Shown here piece after piece: positions 22,226-35,529 of a stretch of DNA of 64,000 nucleotides. The first letter of the stretch is position 1. Each line of letters begins with the position of its first letter. A program made the translations under genes and the position numbers. Under the pieces are notes generated by a model, which saw only the letters and a program-made list of their open reading frames with translations, searched no databases and was not told where the DNA came from. Location of the stretch: positions 62,001 through 126,000 of the forward strand of contig OX421968.1 in NCBI GenBank assembly GCA_949128115.1, read 5' to 3'. This DNA is from Anaspis maculata. Its lineage: Eukaryota > Arthropoda > Insecta > Coleoptera > Scraptiidae.

Positions 22226-24918
22226 CAAAAGTGGTGACCGATCGTTTCCAAAGTCACGTGGGTTGAAGCCTGGAGTCACGTGGGTTCAAACCTTAACTTT
22301 TTGGACAACAATTGTGTCTTTATTTCTATATTTGTGTTCGTTCGTCAGATGTTGCGTTTGGAAAGAGTAGCTGCCAACTTCAAAAGTGGTTACCGATCGT
22401 TTTCAAAGTCACGTGGGTTGAAGCCTGAAGTCACGTGGGTTGAAGCCTGAAGTCACGTGGGTTGGAGCCTGAGGTCACGTGGGTTGAAGCCAAAAGTCAC
22501 GTGGGTTAAAACCTGAACTTTTTGGATGCCAATTGTGTCTTTTCTTCTATATTTGTGTTCGTTCGTCAGATGTTGCGTTTGGAAAAAGTAGCTGCCAACT
22601 TTAAAAGTGGTTACCGATCGTTTTCAAAGTCACGTGGGTGGACGCCTGAAGTCACGTGGGTTGAAGCCTGAAATCACGTGGGTTGAAGCCAAAAGTCACG
22701 TGGGTTGGAACCTGAATTTTTTGGATAACAATTGGTCTTTTCTTCTATATTTGTGTTCGTTCGTCAGATGTTGCGTTTGGAAAGAGTAGCTGCCAACTTC
22801 AAAAGTGGTGACCGATCGTTTTCAAAGTCACGTGGGTGAAATCCTGAAGTCACGTGGGTTGTAGCCTGGAGTCACGTGGGTTGGAACGTTAACTTTTTGG
22901 ATAACAATTGTGTCTTTTCTTCTATTTTTGTGTTCGTTCGTCAGATGTTGCGTTTGGAACAAGTAGCTGCCAACTCCAAAAGTGGTGAACGAACGTTTTA
23001 AGTCACGTGGGTTGAAGCCTGAGGTCACGTGGATTGAAGCCTGAAGTCACGTGGGTTGAAGCCAAAAGTCACGTGGGTTGAAACCTGAACTTTTTGGATA
23101 ACAATTGAGTCTTTTCTTCTATATTTGTGTTCGTTCGTCAGATGTTGCGTTTGGAACAAGTAGCTGCCAACATCAAAAGTGGTGACCGATCGTTTTGAAA
23201 GTCACGTGGGTGAAAGCCTGAAGTCACATGGGTTGGAGCCTGGAGTCACGTGGGTTGGAACGTGAACTTTTTGGATAACAATTGTGTCTTTTCTTCTATT
23301 TTTGTGTTCGTTCGTCAGATGTTGCGTTTGGAACAAGTAGCTGCCAACTCCAAAAGTGGTGAACGAACGTTTTAAGTCACGTGGGTTGAAGCCTGAAGTC
23401 ACGTGGGTTAGAGCCAAAAGTCACGTGGGTTGAAACCTGAACTTTTTGGATAACAATTGTGTCTTTTCTTTTATATTTGTGTTCGTTCGACAGATGTTGC
23501 GTTTGGAAAGAGTAGCTGCCAACTTCAAAAGTGGTGACCGATCGTTTCCAAAGTCACGTGGGTTGAAGCCTGAAGTCACGTGGGTTGAAGCCTGGAGTTA
23601 CGTGGGTTCTAACCTAAACTTTTTGGATAACAATTGTGTCTTTTTTTCTATATTTGTGTTCGTTTGTCAGATGTTGCGTTTGGAAAGAGTAGCTGCCAAC
23701 TTCAAAAGTGGTTACCGATCGTTTTCAATGTCACGTGGGTTGAAGCCTGAAGTCACGTGGGTTGAAGCCTGGAGTTACGTGGGTTCTAACCTAAACTTTT
23801 TGGATAACAATTGGGTCTTTTTTTCTATATTTGTGTTCGTTTGTCAGATGTTGCGTTTGGAAAGAGTAGCTGCCAACTTCAAAAGTGGTGACCGATCGTT
23901 TTCAAAGTCACGTGGGTTGAAGCCTGAAGTCACGTGTGTTGAAGCCTGAAGTCACGTGGGTTGAAGCCTGAAGTCACGTGGGATGAAGCCTAAAGTCACG
24001 TGGGTTCAAACCTAAACTTTTTGGATAACAATTGTGTCTTTTTTTCTATATTTGTGTTCGTTCGTCAGATGTTGCGTTTGGAAAGAGTAGCTGCCAACTT
24101 CAAAAGTGGTTACCGATCGTTTTCAAAGTCACGTGGGTTGAAGCCTGAAGTTACGTGGGTTGGAGCCTGAGGTCACGTGGGTTGAAGCCTGAAGTCACGT
24201 GGGTTGAAGCCTGATGTCACGTGGGTTGAAGCCTGAAGTCACGTGGGTTGAAGCCAAAAGTCACGTGGGTTGAAACCTGAACTTTTTGGATAACAATTGT
24301 GTCTTTTCTTCTATATTCGTGTTCGTTCGACAGATGTTGCGTTTGGAAAGAGTAGCTGCCAACTTCAAAAGTGGTTACCGATCGTTCTCAAAGTCACGTG
24401 GGTTGAAGCCTGAAGTCACGTGGGTTGAAGCCTGGAGTTACGTGGGTTCTAACCTAAACTTTTTGGATAACAATTGTGTCTTTTTTTCTATATTTGTGTT
24501 CGTTTGTCAGATGTTGCGTTTGGAAAGAGTAGCTGCCAACTTCAAAAGTGGTTACCGATCGTTTTCAATGTCACGTGGGTTGAAGCCTGAAGTCACGTGG
24601 GTTGAAGCCTGGAGTTACGTGGGTTCTAACCTAAACTTTTTGGATAACAATTGTGTCTTTTTTTCTATATTTGTGTTCGTTTGTCAGATGTTGCGTTTGG
24701 AAAGAGTAGCTGCCAACTTCAAAAGTGGTTACCGATCGTTTTCAATGTCACGTGGGTTGAAGCCTGAAGTCACGTGGGTTGAAGCCTGAGGTCACGTGGG
24801 TTGAAGCCAAAAGTCACGTGGGTTGAAACCTGATCTTTTTGGATACCAATTGTGTTTTTTCTTCTATATTTGTGTTCGTTCGTCTGATGTTGCGTTTGGA
24901 ACAAGTAGCTGCCAACAT
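22226..24918 (+). repeat. 2,693-bp tandem HOR, copy 2
   Basis: Partner of the preceding unit in the same orientation. A private change, CAATTGGGTC near 23812, distinguishes it. Agreement ends near 24930, where copy 1 continues into CGTTTCCAAAG and this copy into CGTTTTCAAAG. Confidence 0.85.
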
Positions 24919-27900
24919 CAAAAGTGGTGACCGATCGTTTTCAAAGTCACGTGGGTTGAAGCCTGAAGTCACGTGAGTTGAAGCCTGAAATCACGTGTGT
25001 TGAAGCCTGAAGTCACGTGGGATGAAGCCTAAAGTCACGTGGGTTCAAACCTAAACTTTTTGGATAACAATTGTGTCTTTTTTTCTATATTTGTGTTCGT
25101 TCGTCAGATGTTGCGTTTGAAAAGAGTAGCTGCCAACTTCAAAAGTGGTTACCGATCGTTTTCAAAGTCACGTGGGTTGAAGCCTGAAGTTACGTGGGTT
25201 GGAGCCTGAGGTCACGCGGGTTGAAGCCAGAAGTCACGTGGGTTGAAACCTGAACTTTTTGGATACCAATTGTGTCTTTTCTTCTATATTTGTGTTCGTT
25301 CGTCAGATGTTGCGTTTGGAAAGAGAAGCTGCCAACTTCAAAAGTGGTTACCGATCGTTTTCAAAGTCACGTGGGTTGACGCCTTGAGTCACGTGGGTTG
25401 AAGCCTGGAGTCACGTGGGTTCAAACCTAAACTTTTTGGATAACAATTGTGTCTTTTTTTCTATATTTGTGTTCGTTTGTCAGATGTTGCGTTTGGGAAG
25501 AGTAGCTGCCAACTTCAAAAGTGGTTACCGATCGTTTTCAAAGTCACGTGAGTTGGAGCCTGATGTCACGTGGGTTGAAGCCAAAAGTCACGTGGGTTGA
25601 AACCTGAACTTTTTGGATACCAATTGTGTTTTTTCTTCTATATTTGTGTTCGTTCGTCTGATGTTGCGTTTGGAACAAGTAGCTGCCAACATCAAAAGTG
25701 GTGACCGATCGTTTTCAAAGTCACGTGGGTTGAAGCCTGAAGTCACGTGGGTTGAAGCCTGATGTCACGTGGGTTGAAGCCTGAAGTCACGTGGGTTGAA
25801 GCTTGAAGTCACGTGGGTTGGAGCCTAAAGTCACGTGGGTTAAAACCCGAACTTTTTGGATAACAATTGTGTTTTTTCTTCCATATTTGTGTTCGTTCGT
25901 CAGATGTTGCGTTTGGAAAGAGTAGCTGCCAACTTCAAAAGTGGTTACCGATCGTTTTCAAAGTCACGTGGGCTGAAGCCTGAAGTCACGTGGGTTGAAG
26001 CCTGAGGTCACGTGGGTTGAAGCCAAAAGTCACGTGGGTTAAAACCTGAACTTTTTGGATACCAATTGTGTCTTTTCTTCTATATTTCTGTTCGTTCGTC
26101 AGATGTTGCGTTTGGAAAGAGTAGCTGCCAACTTTAAAAGTGGTTACCGATCGTTTTCAAAGTCACGTGGGTGGACGCCTGAAGTCACGTGGGTTGAAGC
26201 CTGAAGTCACGTGGGTTGAAGCCTGAAGTCACGTGGGTTGAAGCCAAAAGTCACGTGGGTTGGAACCTGAACTTTTTGGATAACAATTGTGTCTTTTCTT
26301 CTATATTTGTGTTCGTTCGTCAGATGTTGCGTTTGGAAAGAGTAGCTGCCAACTTCAAAAGTGGTGACCGATCGTTTTCAAAGTCACGTGGGTGGAAGCC
26401 TGAAGTCACGTGGGTTGGAGCCTGGAGTCACGTGGGTTGGAACGTGAACTTTTTGGATAACAATTGTGTCTTTTCTTCTATTTTTGTGTTCGTTCGTCAG
26501 ATGTTGCGTTTGGAACAAGTAGCTGCCAACTCCAAAAGTGGTGAACGAACGTTTTAAGTCACGTAGGTTGAAGCCTGAGGTCACGTGGATTGAAGCCTGA
26601 AGTCACGTGGGTTGGAGCCTGGAGTCACGTGGGTTCAAACCTGAACTTTTTGGATAACAATTGTGTCTTTCTTTCTATATTTGTGTTCGTTCGTCAGATG
26701 TTGCGTTTGGAAAGAGTAGCTGCCATTTTCAAAAGTGGTTACCGATCGTTTTCAAAGTCACGTGGGTTGAAGCCTGAAGTCACGTGGGTTAAAGCCAAAA
26801 GTCACGTGGGTTAAAACCTGAACTTTTTGGATACCAATTGTGTCTTTTCTTCTATATTTGTGTTCGTTCGTCAGATGTTGCGTTTGGAAAGAGTAGCTGC
26901 CAACTTTTAAAGTGGTTACCGATCGTTTTCAAAGTCACGTGGGTGGACGCCTGAAGTCACGTGGGTTGAAGCCTGAAGTCACGTGGGTTGAAGCCTGGAG
27001 TCACGTGGGTTGGAGCGTGAACTTTTTGGATAACAATTGTGTCTTTTCTTCTATTTTTGTGTTCGTTCGTCAGATGTTGCGTTTGGAACAAGTAGCTGCC
27101 AACTCCAAAAGTGGTGAACGAACGTTTAAAGTCACGTGGGTTGAAGCCTGAGGTCACGTGGATCGAAGCCTGAAGTCACGTGGGTTGAAGCCAAAAGTCA
27201 CGTGGGTTGAAACCTGAACTTTTTGGATAACAATTGAGTCCTTTCTTCTATATTTGTGTTCGTTCGTCAGATGTTGCGTTTGGTACAAGTAGCTGCCAAC
27301 ATCAAGAGTGGTGACCGATCGTTTTGAAAGTCACGTGGGTTGGAGCCTGGAGTCACGTGGGTTCAAACCTGAACTTTTTGGATAAAAATTGTGTCTTTTT
27401 TTCTATATTTGTGTTCGTTCGTCAGATGTTGCGTTTGAAAAGAGTAGCTGCCATTTTCAAAAGTGGTTACCGATCGTTTTCAAAGTCACGTGGGTTGAAG
27501 CCTGAAGTCACGTGGGTTGAAGCCAAAAGTCACGTGGGTTGAAACCTGAACTTTTTGGATAACAATTGTGTCTTTTCTTCTATATTTGTGTTCGTTCGAC
27601 AGATGTTGCGTTTGGAAAGAGTAGCTGCCAACTTCAAAAGTGGTGACCGATCGTTTCCAAAGTCACGTGGGTTGAAGCCTGAAGTCACGTGGGTTGAAGC
27701 CAGAAGTCACGTGGGTTGAAACCTGAACTTTTTGGATACCAATTGTGTCTTTTCTTCTATATTTGTGTTCGTTCGTCAGATGTTGCGTTTGGAAAGAGTA
27801 GCTGCCAACTTCAAAAGTGGTTACCGATCGTTTTCAAAGTCACGTGAGTTGAAGCCTGAAGTCACGTGGGTTGAAGCCAAAAGTCACGTGGGTTAAAACC

Positions 27901-29814
27901 TGAACTTTTTGGATACCAATTGTGTTTTTTCTTCTATATTTGTGTTCGTTCGTCAGATGTTGCGTTTGGAACAAGTAGCTGCCAACATCAAAAGTGGTGA
28001 CCGATCGTTTCCAAAGTCACGTGGGTTTAAGCCTGAAGTCACGTGTGTTGAAGTCTGGAGTCACGTGTGTTCAAACCTAAACTTTTTGGATAACAATAAT
28101 TGTGTCTTTATTTCTATATTTGTGTTCGTTCGTCAGATGTTGCGTTTGGAAAGAGTAGCTGCCAACTTCAAAAGTGGTTACCGATCGTTTTCAAAGTCAC
28201 GTGGGTTGAAGCCTGAAGTCACGTGGGTTGGAGCCTGAGGTCACGTGGTTTGAAGCCAAAAGTCACGTGGGTTAAAACCTGAACTTTTTGGATACCAATT
28301 GTGTCTTTTCTTCTATATTTGTGTTCGTTCGTCAGATGTTGCGTTTGGAAAGAGTAGCTGCCAACTTTAAAAGTGGTTACCGATCGTTTTCAAAGTCACG
28401 TGGGTGGACGCCTGAAGTCAAGTGGGTTGAAGCCTGAAGTCACGTGGGTTGAAGCCAAGAGTCACGTGGGTTGGAACCTGAACTTTTTGGATAACAATTG
28501 TGTCTTTTCTTCTATATTTGTGTTCGTTCGTCAGATGTTGCGTTTGGAAAGAGTAGCTGCCAACTTCAAAAGTGGTGACCGATCGTTTTCAAAGTCACGT
28601 GGGTGAAAGCCTGAAGTCACGTGGGTTGGAGCCTGGAGTCACGTGGGTTGGAGCGTGAACTTTTTGGATAACAATTGTGTCTTTTCTTCTATTTTTGTGT
28701 TCGTTCGTCAGATGTTGCGTTTGGAACAAGTAGCTGCCAACTCCAAAAGTGGTGAACGAACGTTTTAAGTCACGTGGGTTGAAGCCTGAGGTCACGTGGA
28801 TCGAAGCCTGAAGTCACGTGGGTTGAAGCCAAAAGTCACGTGGGTTGAAACCTGAACTTTTTGGATAACAATTGTGTCTTTTCTTCTATATTCGTGTTCG
28901 TTCGACAGATGTTGCGTTTGGAAAGAATAGCTGCCAACTTCAAAAGTGGTTACCGATCGTTTTCAAAGTCACGTGGGTTGAAGCCTGAAGTCACGTGGGT
29001 TAAAGCCAAAAGTCACGTGGGTTGAAACCTGAACTTTTTGGATAACAATTGTGTCTTTTCTTCTATATTTGTGTTCGTTCGACAGATGTTGCGTTTGGAA
29101 AGAGTAGCTGCCAACTTCAAAAGTGGTGACCGATCGTTTCCAAAGTCACGTGGGTTGAAGCCTGAAGTCACGTGGGTTGAAGCCTGGAGTTACGTGGGTT
29201 CTAACCTAAACTTTTTGGAAAACAATTGTGTCTTTTTTTCTATATTTGTGTTCGTTTGTCAGATGTTGCGTTTGGAAAGAGTAGCTGCCAACTTCAAAAG
29301 TGGTTACCGATCGTTTTCAATGTCACGTGGGTTGAAGCCTGAAGTCACGTGGGTTGAAGCCTGAGGTCACGTGGGTTGAAGCCAAAAGTCACGTGGGTTA
29401 AAACCTGATCTTTTTGGATACCAATTGTGTTTTTTCTTCTATATTTGTGTTCGTTCGTCTGATGTTGCGTTTGGAACAAGTAGCTGCCAACATCAAAAGT
29501 GGTGACCGATCGTTTTCAAAGTCACGTGGGTTGAAGTCTGAAGTCACGTGGGTTAAAGCCAAAAGTCACGTGGGTTGAAACCTGAACTTTTTGGATACCA
29601 ATTGTGTTTTTTCTTCTATATTTGTGTTCGTTCGTCTGATGTTGCGTTTGGAACAAGTAGCTGCCAACATCAAAAGTGGTGACCGATCGTTTTCAAAGTC
29701 ACGTGGGTTGAAGCCTGAAGTCACGTGGGTTGAAGTCTGATGTCACGTGGGTTGAAGCCTGAAGTCACGTGGGTTGAAGCCAAAAGTCACGTGGGTTGGA
29801 ACCTGATCTTTTTG
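24919..29814 (+). repeat. Mosaic satellite block shared with later HORs
   Basis: This stretch holds modules only. Its left part (to about 26380) matches 34.1-35.5 kb at an offset of 9,146 bp. The part from about 26200 to 27540 matches 40.7-42.05 kb at 14,512 bp. The part from about 27900 to 29800 matches 42.75-44.65 kb at 14,840 bp. The offset shift of 328 bp falls exactly where the later copies carry the 154-bp foreign segment and extra boxes, so this block is the segment-free form of that arrangement. No gene or mobile element is visible. Confidence 0.75.
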
Positions 29815-32800
29815 GATAACAATTGTGTCTTTTCTTCTATATTTGTGTTCGTTCGTCAGATGTTGCGTTTGGAAAGAGTAGCTGCCAACTTCAAAAGTGG
29901 TGACCGATCGTTTTCAAAGTCACGTGGGTGAAAGCCTGAAGTCACGTGGGTTGGAGCCTGGAGTCACGTGGGTTGGAGCGTGAACTTTTTGGATAACAAT
30001 TGTGTCTTTTCTTCTATTTTTGTGTTCGTTCGTCAGATGTTGCGTTTGGAACAAGTAGCTGCCAACTCCAAAAGTGGTGAACGAACGTTTAAAGTCACGT
30101 GGGTTGAAGCCTGAGGTCACGTGGATCGAAGCCTGAAGTCACGTGGGTTGAAGCCAAAAGTCACGTGGGTTGAAACCTGAACTTTTTGGATAACAATTGA
30201 GTCCTTTCTTCTATATTTGTGTTCGTTCGTCAGAGGTTGCGTTTGGTACAAGTAGCTGCCAACATCAAGAGTGGTGACCGATCGTTTTGAAAGTCACGTG
30301 AGTGAAAGCCTGAAGTCACGTGGGTTGGAGCCTGGAGTCACGTGGGTTCAAACCTGAACTTTTTGGATAAAAATTGTGTCTTTTTTTCTATATTTGTGTT
30401 CGTTCGTCAGATGTTGCGTTTGAAAAGAGTAGCTGCCATTTTCAAAAGTGGTTACCGATCGTTTTCAAAGTCACGTGGGTTGAAGCCTGAAGTCACGTGG
30501 GTTAAAGCCAAAAGTCACGTGGGTTGAAACCTGAACTTTTTGGATAACAATTGTGTCTTTTCTTCTATATTTGTGTTCGTTCGACAGATGTTGCGTTTGG
30601 AAAGAGTAGCTGCCAACTTCAAAAGTGGTGACCGATCGTTTCCAAAGTCACGTGGGTTGAAGCCTGAAGTCACGTGGGTTGAAGCCAGAAGTCACGTGGG
30701 TTAAAACCTGAACTTTTTGGATACCAATTGTGTCTTTTCTTCTATATTTGTGTTCGTTCGTCAGATGTTGCGTTTGGAAAGAGTAGCTGCCAACTTCAAA
30801 AGTGGTTACCGATCGTTTTCAAAGTCACGTGAGTTGAAGCCTGAAGTCACGTGGGTTGAAGCCAAAAGTCACGTGGGTTAAAACCTGAAGTCACGTGGGT
30901 TGAAGCCAAAAGTCCCGTGGGTTGAAACCTGAACTTTTTGGATAACAATTGTGTCTTTTCTTCTATATTTGTGTTCGTTCGTCAGATGTTGCGTTTGGAA
31001 AGAGTAGCTGCCAACTTCAAAAGTGGTGACCGATCGTTTTCAAAGTCACGTGGGTGAAAGCCTGAAGTCACGTGGGTTGGAGCCTGGAGTCACGTGGGTT
31101 GAAACCTGAACTTTTTGGATAACAATTGTGTCTTTTCTTCTATTTTTGTGTTCGTTCGTCAGATGTTGCGTTTGGAACAAGTAGCTGCCAACTTCAAAAG
31201 TGGTTACCGATCGTTTTCAAAGTCACGTGAGTTGAAGCCTGAAGTCACGTGGGTTGAAGCCAAGAGTCACGTGGGTTAAAACCTGAACTTTTTGGATACC
31301 AATTGTGTTTTTTCTTCTATATTTGTGTTCGTTCGTCTGATGTTGCGTTTGGAACAAGTAGCTGCCAACTTCAAAAGTGGTGACCGATCGTTTCCAAAGT
31401 CACGTGGGTTGAAGCCTGGAGTCACGTGGGTTCAAACCTTAACTTTTTGGACAACAATTGTGTCTTTATTTCTATATTTGTGTTCGTTCGTCAGATGTTG
31501 CGTTTGGAAAGAGTAGCTGCCAACTTCAAAAGTGGTTACCGATCGTTTTCAAAGTCACGTGGGTTGAAGCCTGAAGTCACGTGGGTTGGAGCCTGAAGTC
31601 ACGTGGGTTGGAGCCTGAGGTCACGTGGGTTGAAGCCAAAAGTCACGTGGGTTAAAACCTGAACTTTTTGGATGCCAATTGTGTCTTTTCTTCTATATTT
31701 GTGTTCGTTCGTCAGATGTTGCGTTTGGAAAAAGTAGCTGCCAACTTTAAAAGTGGTTACCGATCGTTTTCAAAGTCACGTGGGTGGACGCCTGAAGTCA
31801 CGTGGGTTGAAGCCTGAAGTCACGTGGGTTGAAGCCAAAAGTCACGTGGGTTGGAACCTGAATTTTTTGGATAACAATTGGTCTTTTCTTCTATATTTGT
31901 GTTCGTTCGTCAGATGTTGCGTTTGGAAAGAGTAGCTGCCAACTTCAAAAGTGGTGACCGATCGTTTTCAAAGTCACGTGGGTGAAATCCTGAAGTCACG
32001 TGGGTTGTAGCCTGGAGTCACGTGGGTTGGAACGTTAACTTTTTGGATAACAATTGTGTCTTTTCTTCTATTTTTGTGTTCGTTCGTCAGATGTTGCGTT
32101 TGGAACAAGTAGCTGCCAACTCCAAAAGTGGTGAACGAACGTTTTAAGTCACGTGGGTTGAAGCCTGAGGTCACGTGGATTGAAGCCTGAAGTCACGTGG
32201 GTTGAAGCCAAAAGTCACGTGGGTTGAAACCTGAACTTTTTGGATAACAATTGAGTCTTTTCTTCTATATTTGTGTTCGTTCGTCAGATGTTGCGTTTGG
32301 AACAAGTAGCTGCCAACATCAAAAGTGGTGACCGATCGTTTTGAAAGTCACGTGGGTGAAAGCCTGAAGTCACATGGGTTGGAGCCTGGAGTCACGTGGG
32401 TTGGAACGTGAACTTTTTGGATAACAATTGTGTCTTTTCTTCTATTTTTGTGTTCGTTCGTCAGATGTTGCGTTTGGAACAAGTAGCTGCCAACTCCAAA
32501 AGTGGTGAACGAACGTTTTAAGTCACGTGGGTTGAAGCCTGAAGTCACGTGGGTTAGAGCCAAAAGTCACGTGGGTTGAAACCTGAACTTTTTGGATAAC
32601 AATTGTGTCTTTTCTTTTATATTTGTGTTCGTTCGACAGATGTTGCGTTTGGAAAGAGTAGCTGTTAACTTCAAAAGTGGTGACCGATCGTTTCCAAAGT
32701 CACGTGGGTTGAAGCCTGAAGTCACGTGGGTTGAAGCCTGGAGTTACGTGGGTTCTAACCTAAACTTTTTGGATAACAATTGTGTCTTTTTTTCTATATT

Positions 32801-33568
32801 TGTGTTCGTTTGTCAGATGTTGCGTTTGGAAAGAGTAGCTGCCAACTTCAAAAGTGGTTACCGATCGTTTTCAATGTCACGTGGGTTGAAGCCTGAAGTC
32901 ACGTGGGTTGAAGCCTGGAGTTACGTGGGTTCTAACCTAAACTTTTTGGATAACAATTGTGTCTTTTTTTCTATATTTGTGTTCGTTTGTCAGATGTTGC
33001 GTTTGGAAAGAGTAGCTGCCAACTTCAAAAGTGGTGACCGATCGTTTTCAAAGTCACGTGGGTTGAAGCCTGAAGTCACGTGTGTTGAAGCCTGAAGTCA
33101 CGTGGGTTGAAGCCTGAAGTCACGTGGGATGAAGCCTAAAGTCACGTGGGTTCAAACCTAAACTTTTTGGATAACAATTGTGTCTTTTTTTCTATATTTG
33201 TGTTCGTTCGTCAGATGTTGCGTTTGGAAAGAGTAGCTGCCAACTTCAAAAGTGGTTACCGATCGTTTTCAAAGTCACGTGGGTTGAAGCCTGAAGTTAC
33301 GTGGGTTGGAGCCTGAGGTCACGTGGGTTGAAGCCTGAAGTCACGTGGGTTGAAGCCTGATGTCACGTGGGTTGAAGCCTGAAGTCACGTGGGTTGAAGC
33401 CAAAAGTCACGTGGGTTGAAACCTGAACTTTTTGGATAACAATTGTGTCTTTTCTTCTATATTCGTGTTCGTTCGACAGATGTTGCGTTTGGAAAGAGTA
33501 GCTGCCAACTTCAAAAGTGGTTACCGATCGTTCTCAAAGTCACGTGGGTTGAAGCCTGAAGTCACGTG
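29815..33568 (+). repeat. Dispersed copy of 17976-21729
   Basis: Module order and private variants match 17976-21729 at a constant offset of 11,839 bp, including GGATAAAAATTG near 30364, AAAGTCCCGTGGG near 30908, and the CACATGGGTTGGAGCC box near 32372. The copy spans the junction between the 5,721-bp and 2,693-bp units, so it was made after that junction existed. It carries a third empty transposon target site at 30743-30744. A private change, AGCTGTTAAC near 32661, marks it. Confidence 0.8.
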
Positions 33569-35529
33569 GGTTAAAGCCAAAAGTCACGTGGGTTGAAACC
33601 TGAACTTTTTGGATAACAATTGTGTCTTTTCTTTTATATTTGTGTTCGTTCGACAGATGTTGCGTTTGGAAAGAGTAGCTGCCAACTCCAAAAGTGGTGA
33701 CCGATCGTTTCCAAAGTCACGTGTGTTGAAGCCTGAAGTCACGTGGGTTGAAGCCTGGAGTTACGTGGGTTCTAACCTAAACTTTTTGGATAACAATTGT
33801 GTCTTTTTTTCTATATTTGTGTTCGTTTGTCAGATGTTGCGTTTGGAAAGAGTAGCTGCCAACTTCAAAAGTGGTTACCGATCGTTTTCAATGTCACGTG
33901 GGTTGAAGCCTGAAGTCACGTGGGTTGAAGCCTGAGGTCACGTGGGTTGAAGCCAAAAGTCACGTGGGTTGAAACCTGATCTTTTTGGATACCAATTGTG
34001 TTTTTTCTTCTATATTTGTGTTCGTTCGTCTGATGTTGCGTTTGGAACAAGTAGCTGCCAACATCAAAAGTGGTGACCGATCGTTTTCAAAGTCACGTGG
34101 GTTGAAGCCTGAAGTCACGTGAGTTGAAGCCTGAAATCACGTGTGTTGAAGCCTGAAGTCACGTGGGATGAAGCCTAAAGTCACGTGGGTTCAAACCTAA
34201 ACTTTTTGGATAACAATTGTGTCTTTTTTTCTATATTTGTGTTCGTTCGTCAGATGTTGCGTTTGAAAAGAGTAGCTGCCAACTTCAAAAGTGGTTACCG
34301 ATCGTTTTCAAAGTCACGTGGGTTGAAGCCTGAAGTTACGTGGGTTGGAGCCTGAGGTCACGCGGGTTGAAGCCAGAAGTCACGTGGGTTGAAACCTGAA
34401 CTTTTTGGATACCAATTGTGTCTTTTCTTCTATATTTGTGTTCGTTCGTCAGATGTTGCGTTTGGAAAGAGAAGCTGCCAACTTCAAAAGTGGTTACCGA
34501 TCGTTTTCAAAGTCACGTGGGTTGACGCCTTGAGTCACGTGGGTTGAAGCCTGGAGTCACGTGGGTTCAAACCTAAACTTTTTGGATAACAATTGTGTCT
34601 TTTTTTCTATATTTGTGTTCGTTTGTCAGATGTTGCGTTTGGGAAGAGTAGCTGCCAACTTCAAAAGTGGTTACCGATCGTTTTCAAAGTCACGTGAGTT
34701 GGAGCCTGATGTCACGTGGGTTGAAGCCAAAAGTCACGTGGGTTGAAACCTGAACTTTTTGGATACCAATTGTGTTTTTTCTTCTATATTTGTGTTCGTT
34801 CGTCTGATGTTGCGTTTGGAACAAGTAGCTGCCAACATCAAAAGTGGTGACCGATCGTTTTCAAAGTCACGTGGGTTGAAGCCTGAAGTCACGTGGGTTG
34901 AAGCCTGATGTCACGTGGGTTGAAGCCTGAAGTCACGTGGGTTGAAGCTTGAAGTCACGTGGGTTGGAGCCTAAAGTCACGTGGGTTAAAACCCGAACTT
35001 TTTGGATAACAATTGTGTTTTTTCTTCCATATTTGTGTTCGTTCGTCAGATGTTGCGTTTGGAAAGAGTAGCTGCCAACTTCAAAAGTGGTTACCGATCG
35101 TTTTCAAAGTCACGTGGGCTGAAGCCTGAATTCACGTGGGTTGAAGCCTGAGGTCACGTGGGTTGAAGCCAAAAGTCACGTGGGTTAAAACCTGAACTTT
35201 TTGGATACCAATTGTGTCTTTTCTTCTATATTTCTGTTCGTTCGTCAGATGTTGCGTTTGGAAAGAGTAGCTGCCAACTTTAAAAGTGGTTACCGATCGT
35301 TTTCAAAGTCACGTGGGTGGACGCCTGAAGTCACGTGGGTTGAAGCCTGAAGTCACGTGGGTTGAAGCCTGAAGTCACGTGGGTTGAAGCCAAAAGTCAC
35401 GTGGGTTGGAACCTGAACTTTTTGGATAACAATTGTGTCTTTTCTTCTATATTTGTGTTCGTTCGTCAGATGTTGCGTTTGGAAAGAGTAGCTGCCAACT
35501 TCAAAAGTGGTGACCGATCGTTTTCAAAG
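33569..35529 (+). repeat. Dispersed copy of about 24.4-26.38 kb
   Basis: From about 33650 the block agrees with 24.5-26.38 kb at offset 9,146 bp, including the TCACGTGTGTTGAAG box near 34139 that the older relative at 16139 lacks. It also matches 15.6-17.3 kb at a larger offset with more differences. GAATTCACGTGGG near 35129 is private. Agreement ends near 35538, where the box GGGTGAAAGCC replaces GGGTGGAAGCC. Confidence 0.72.

Noticed and set aside
15609..33935. Two matching blocks separated by exactly 18,000 bp (15609 and 33609), suspected as an assembly artefact
   Set aside because: The two blocks carry different private variants (for example GTGGGTTG near 16141 versus GTGTGTTG near 34141), and the offset is the sum of several unit lengths, so the round number is probably chance.
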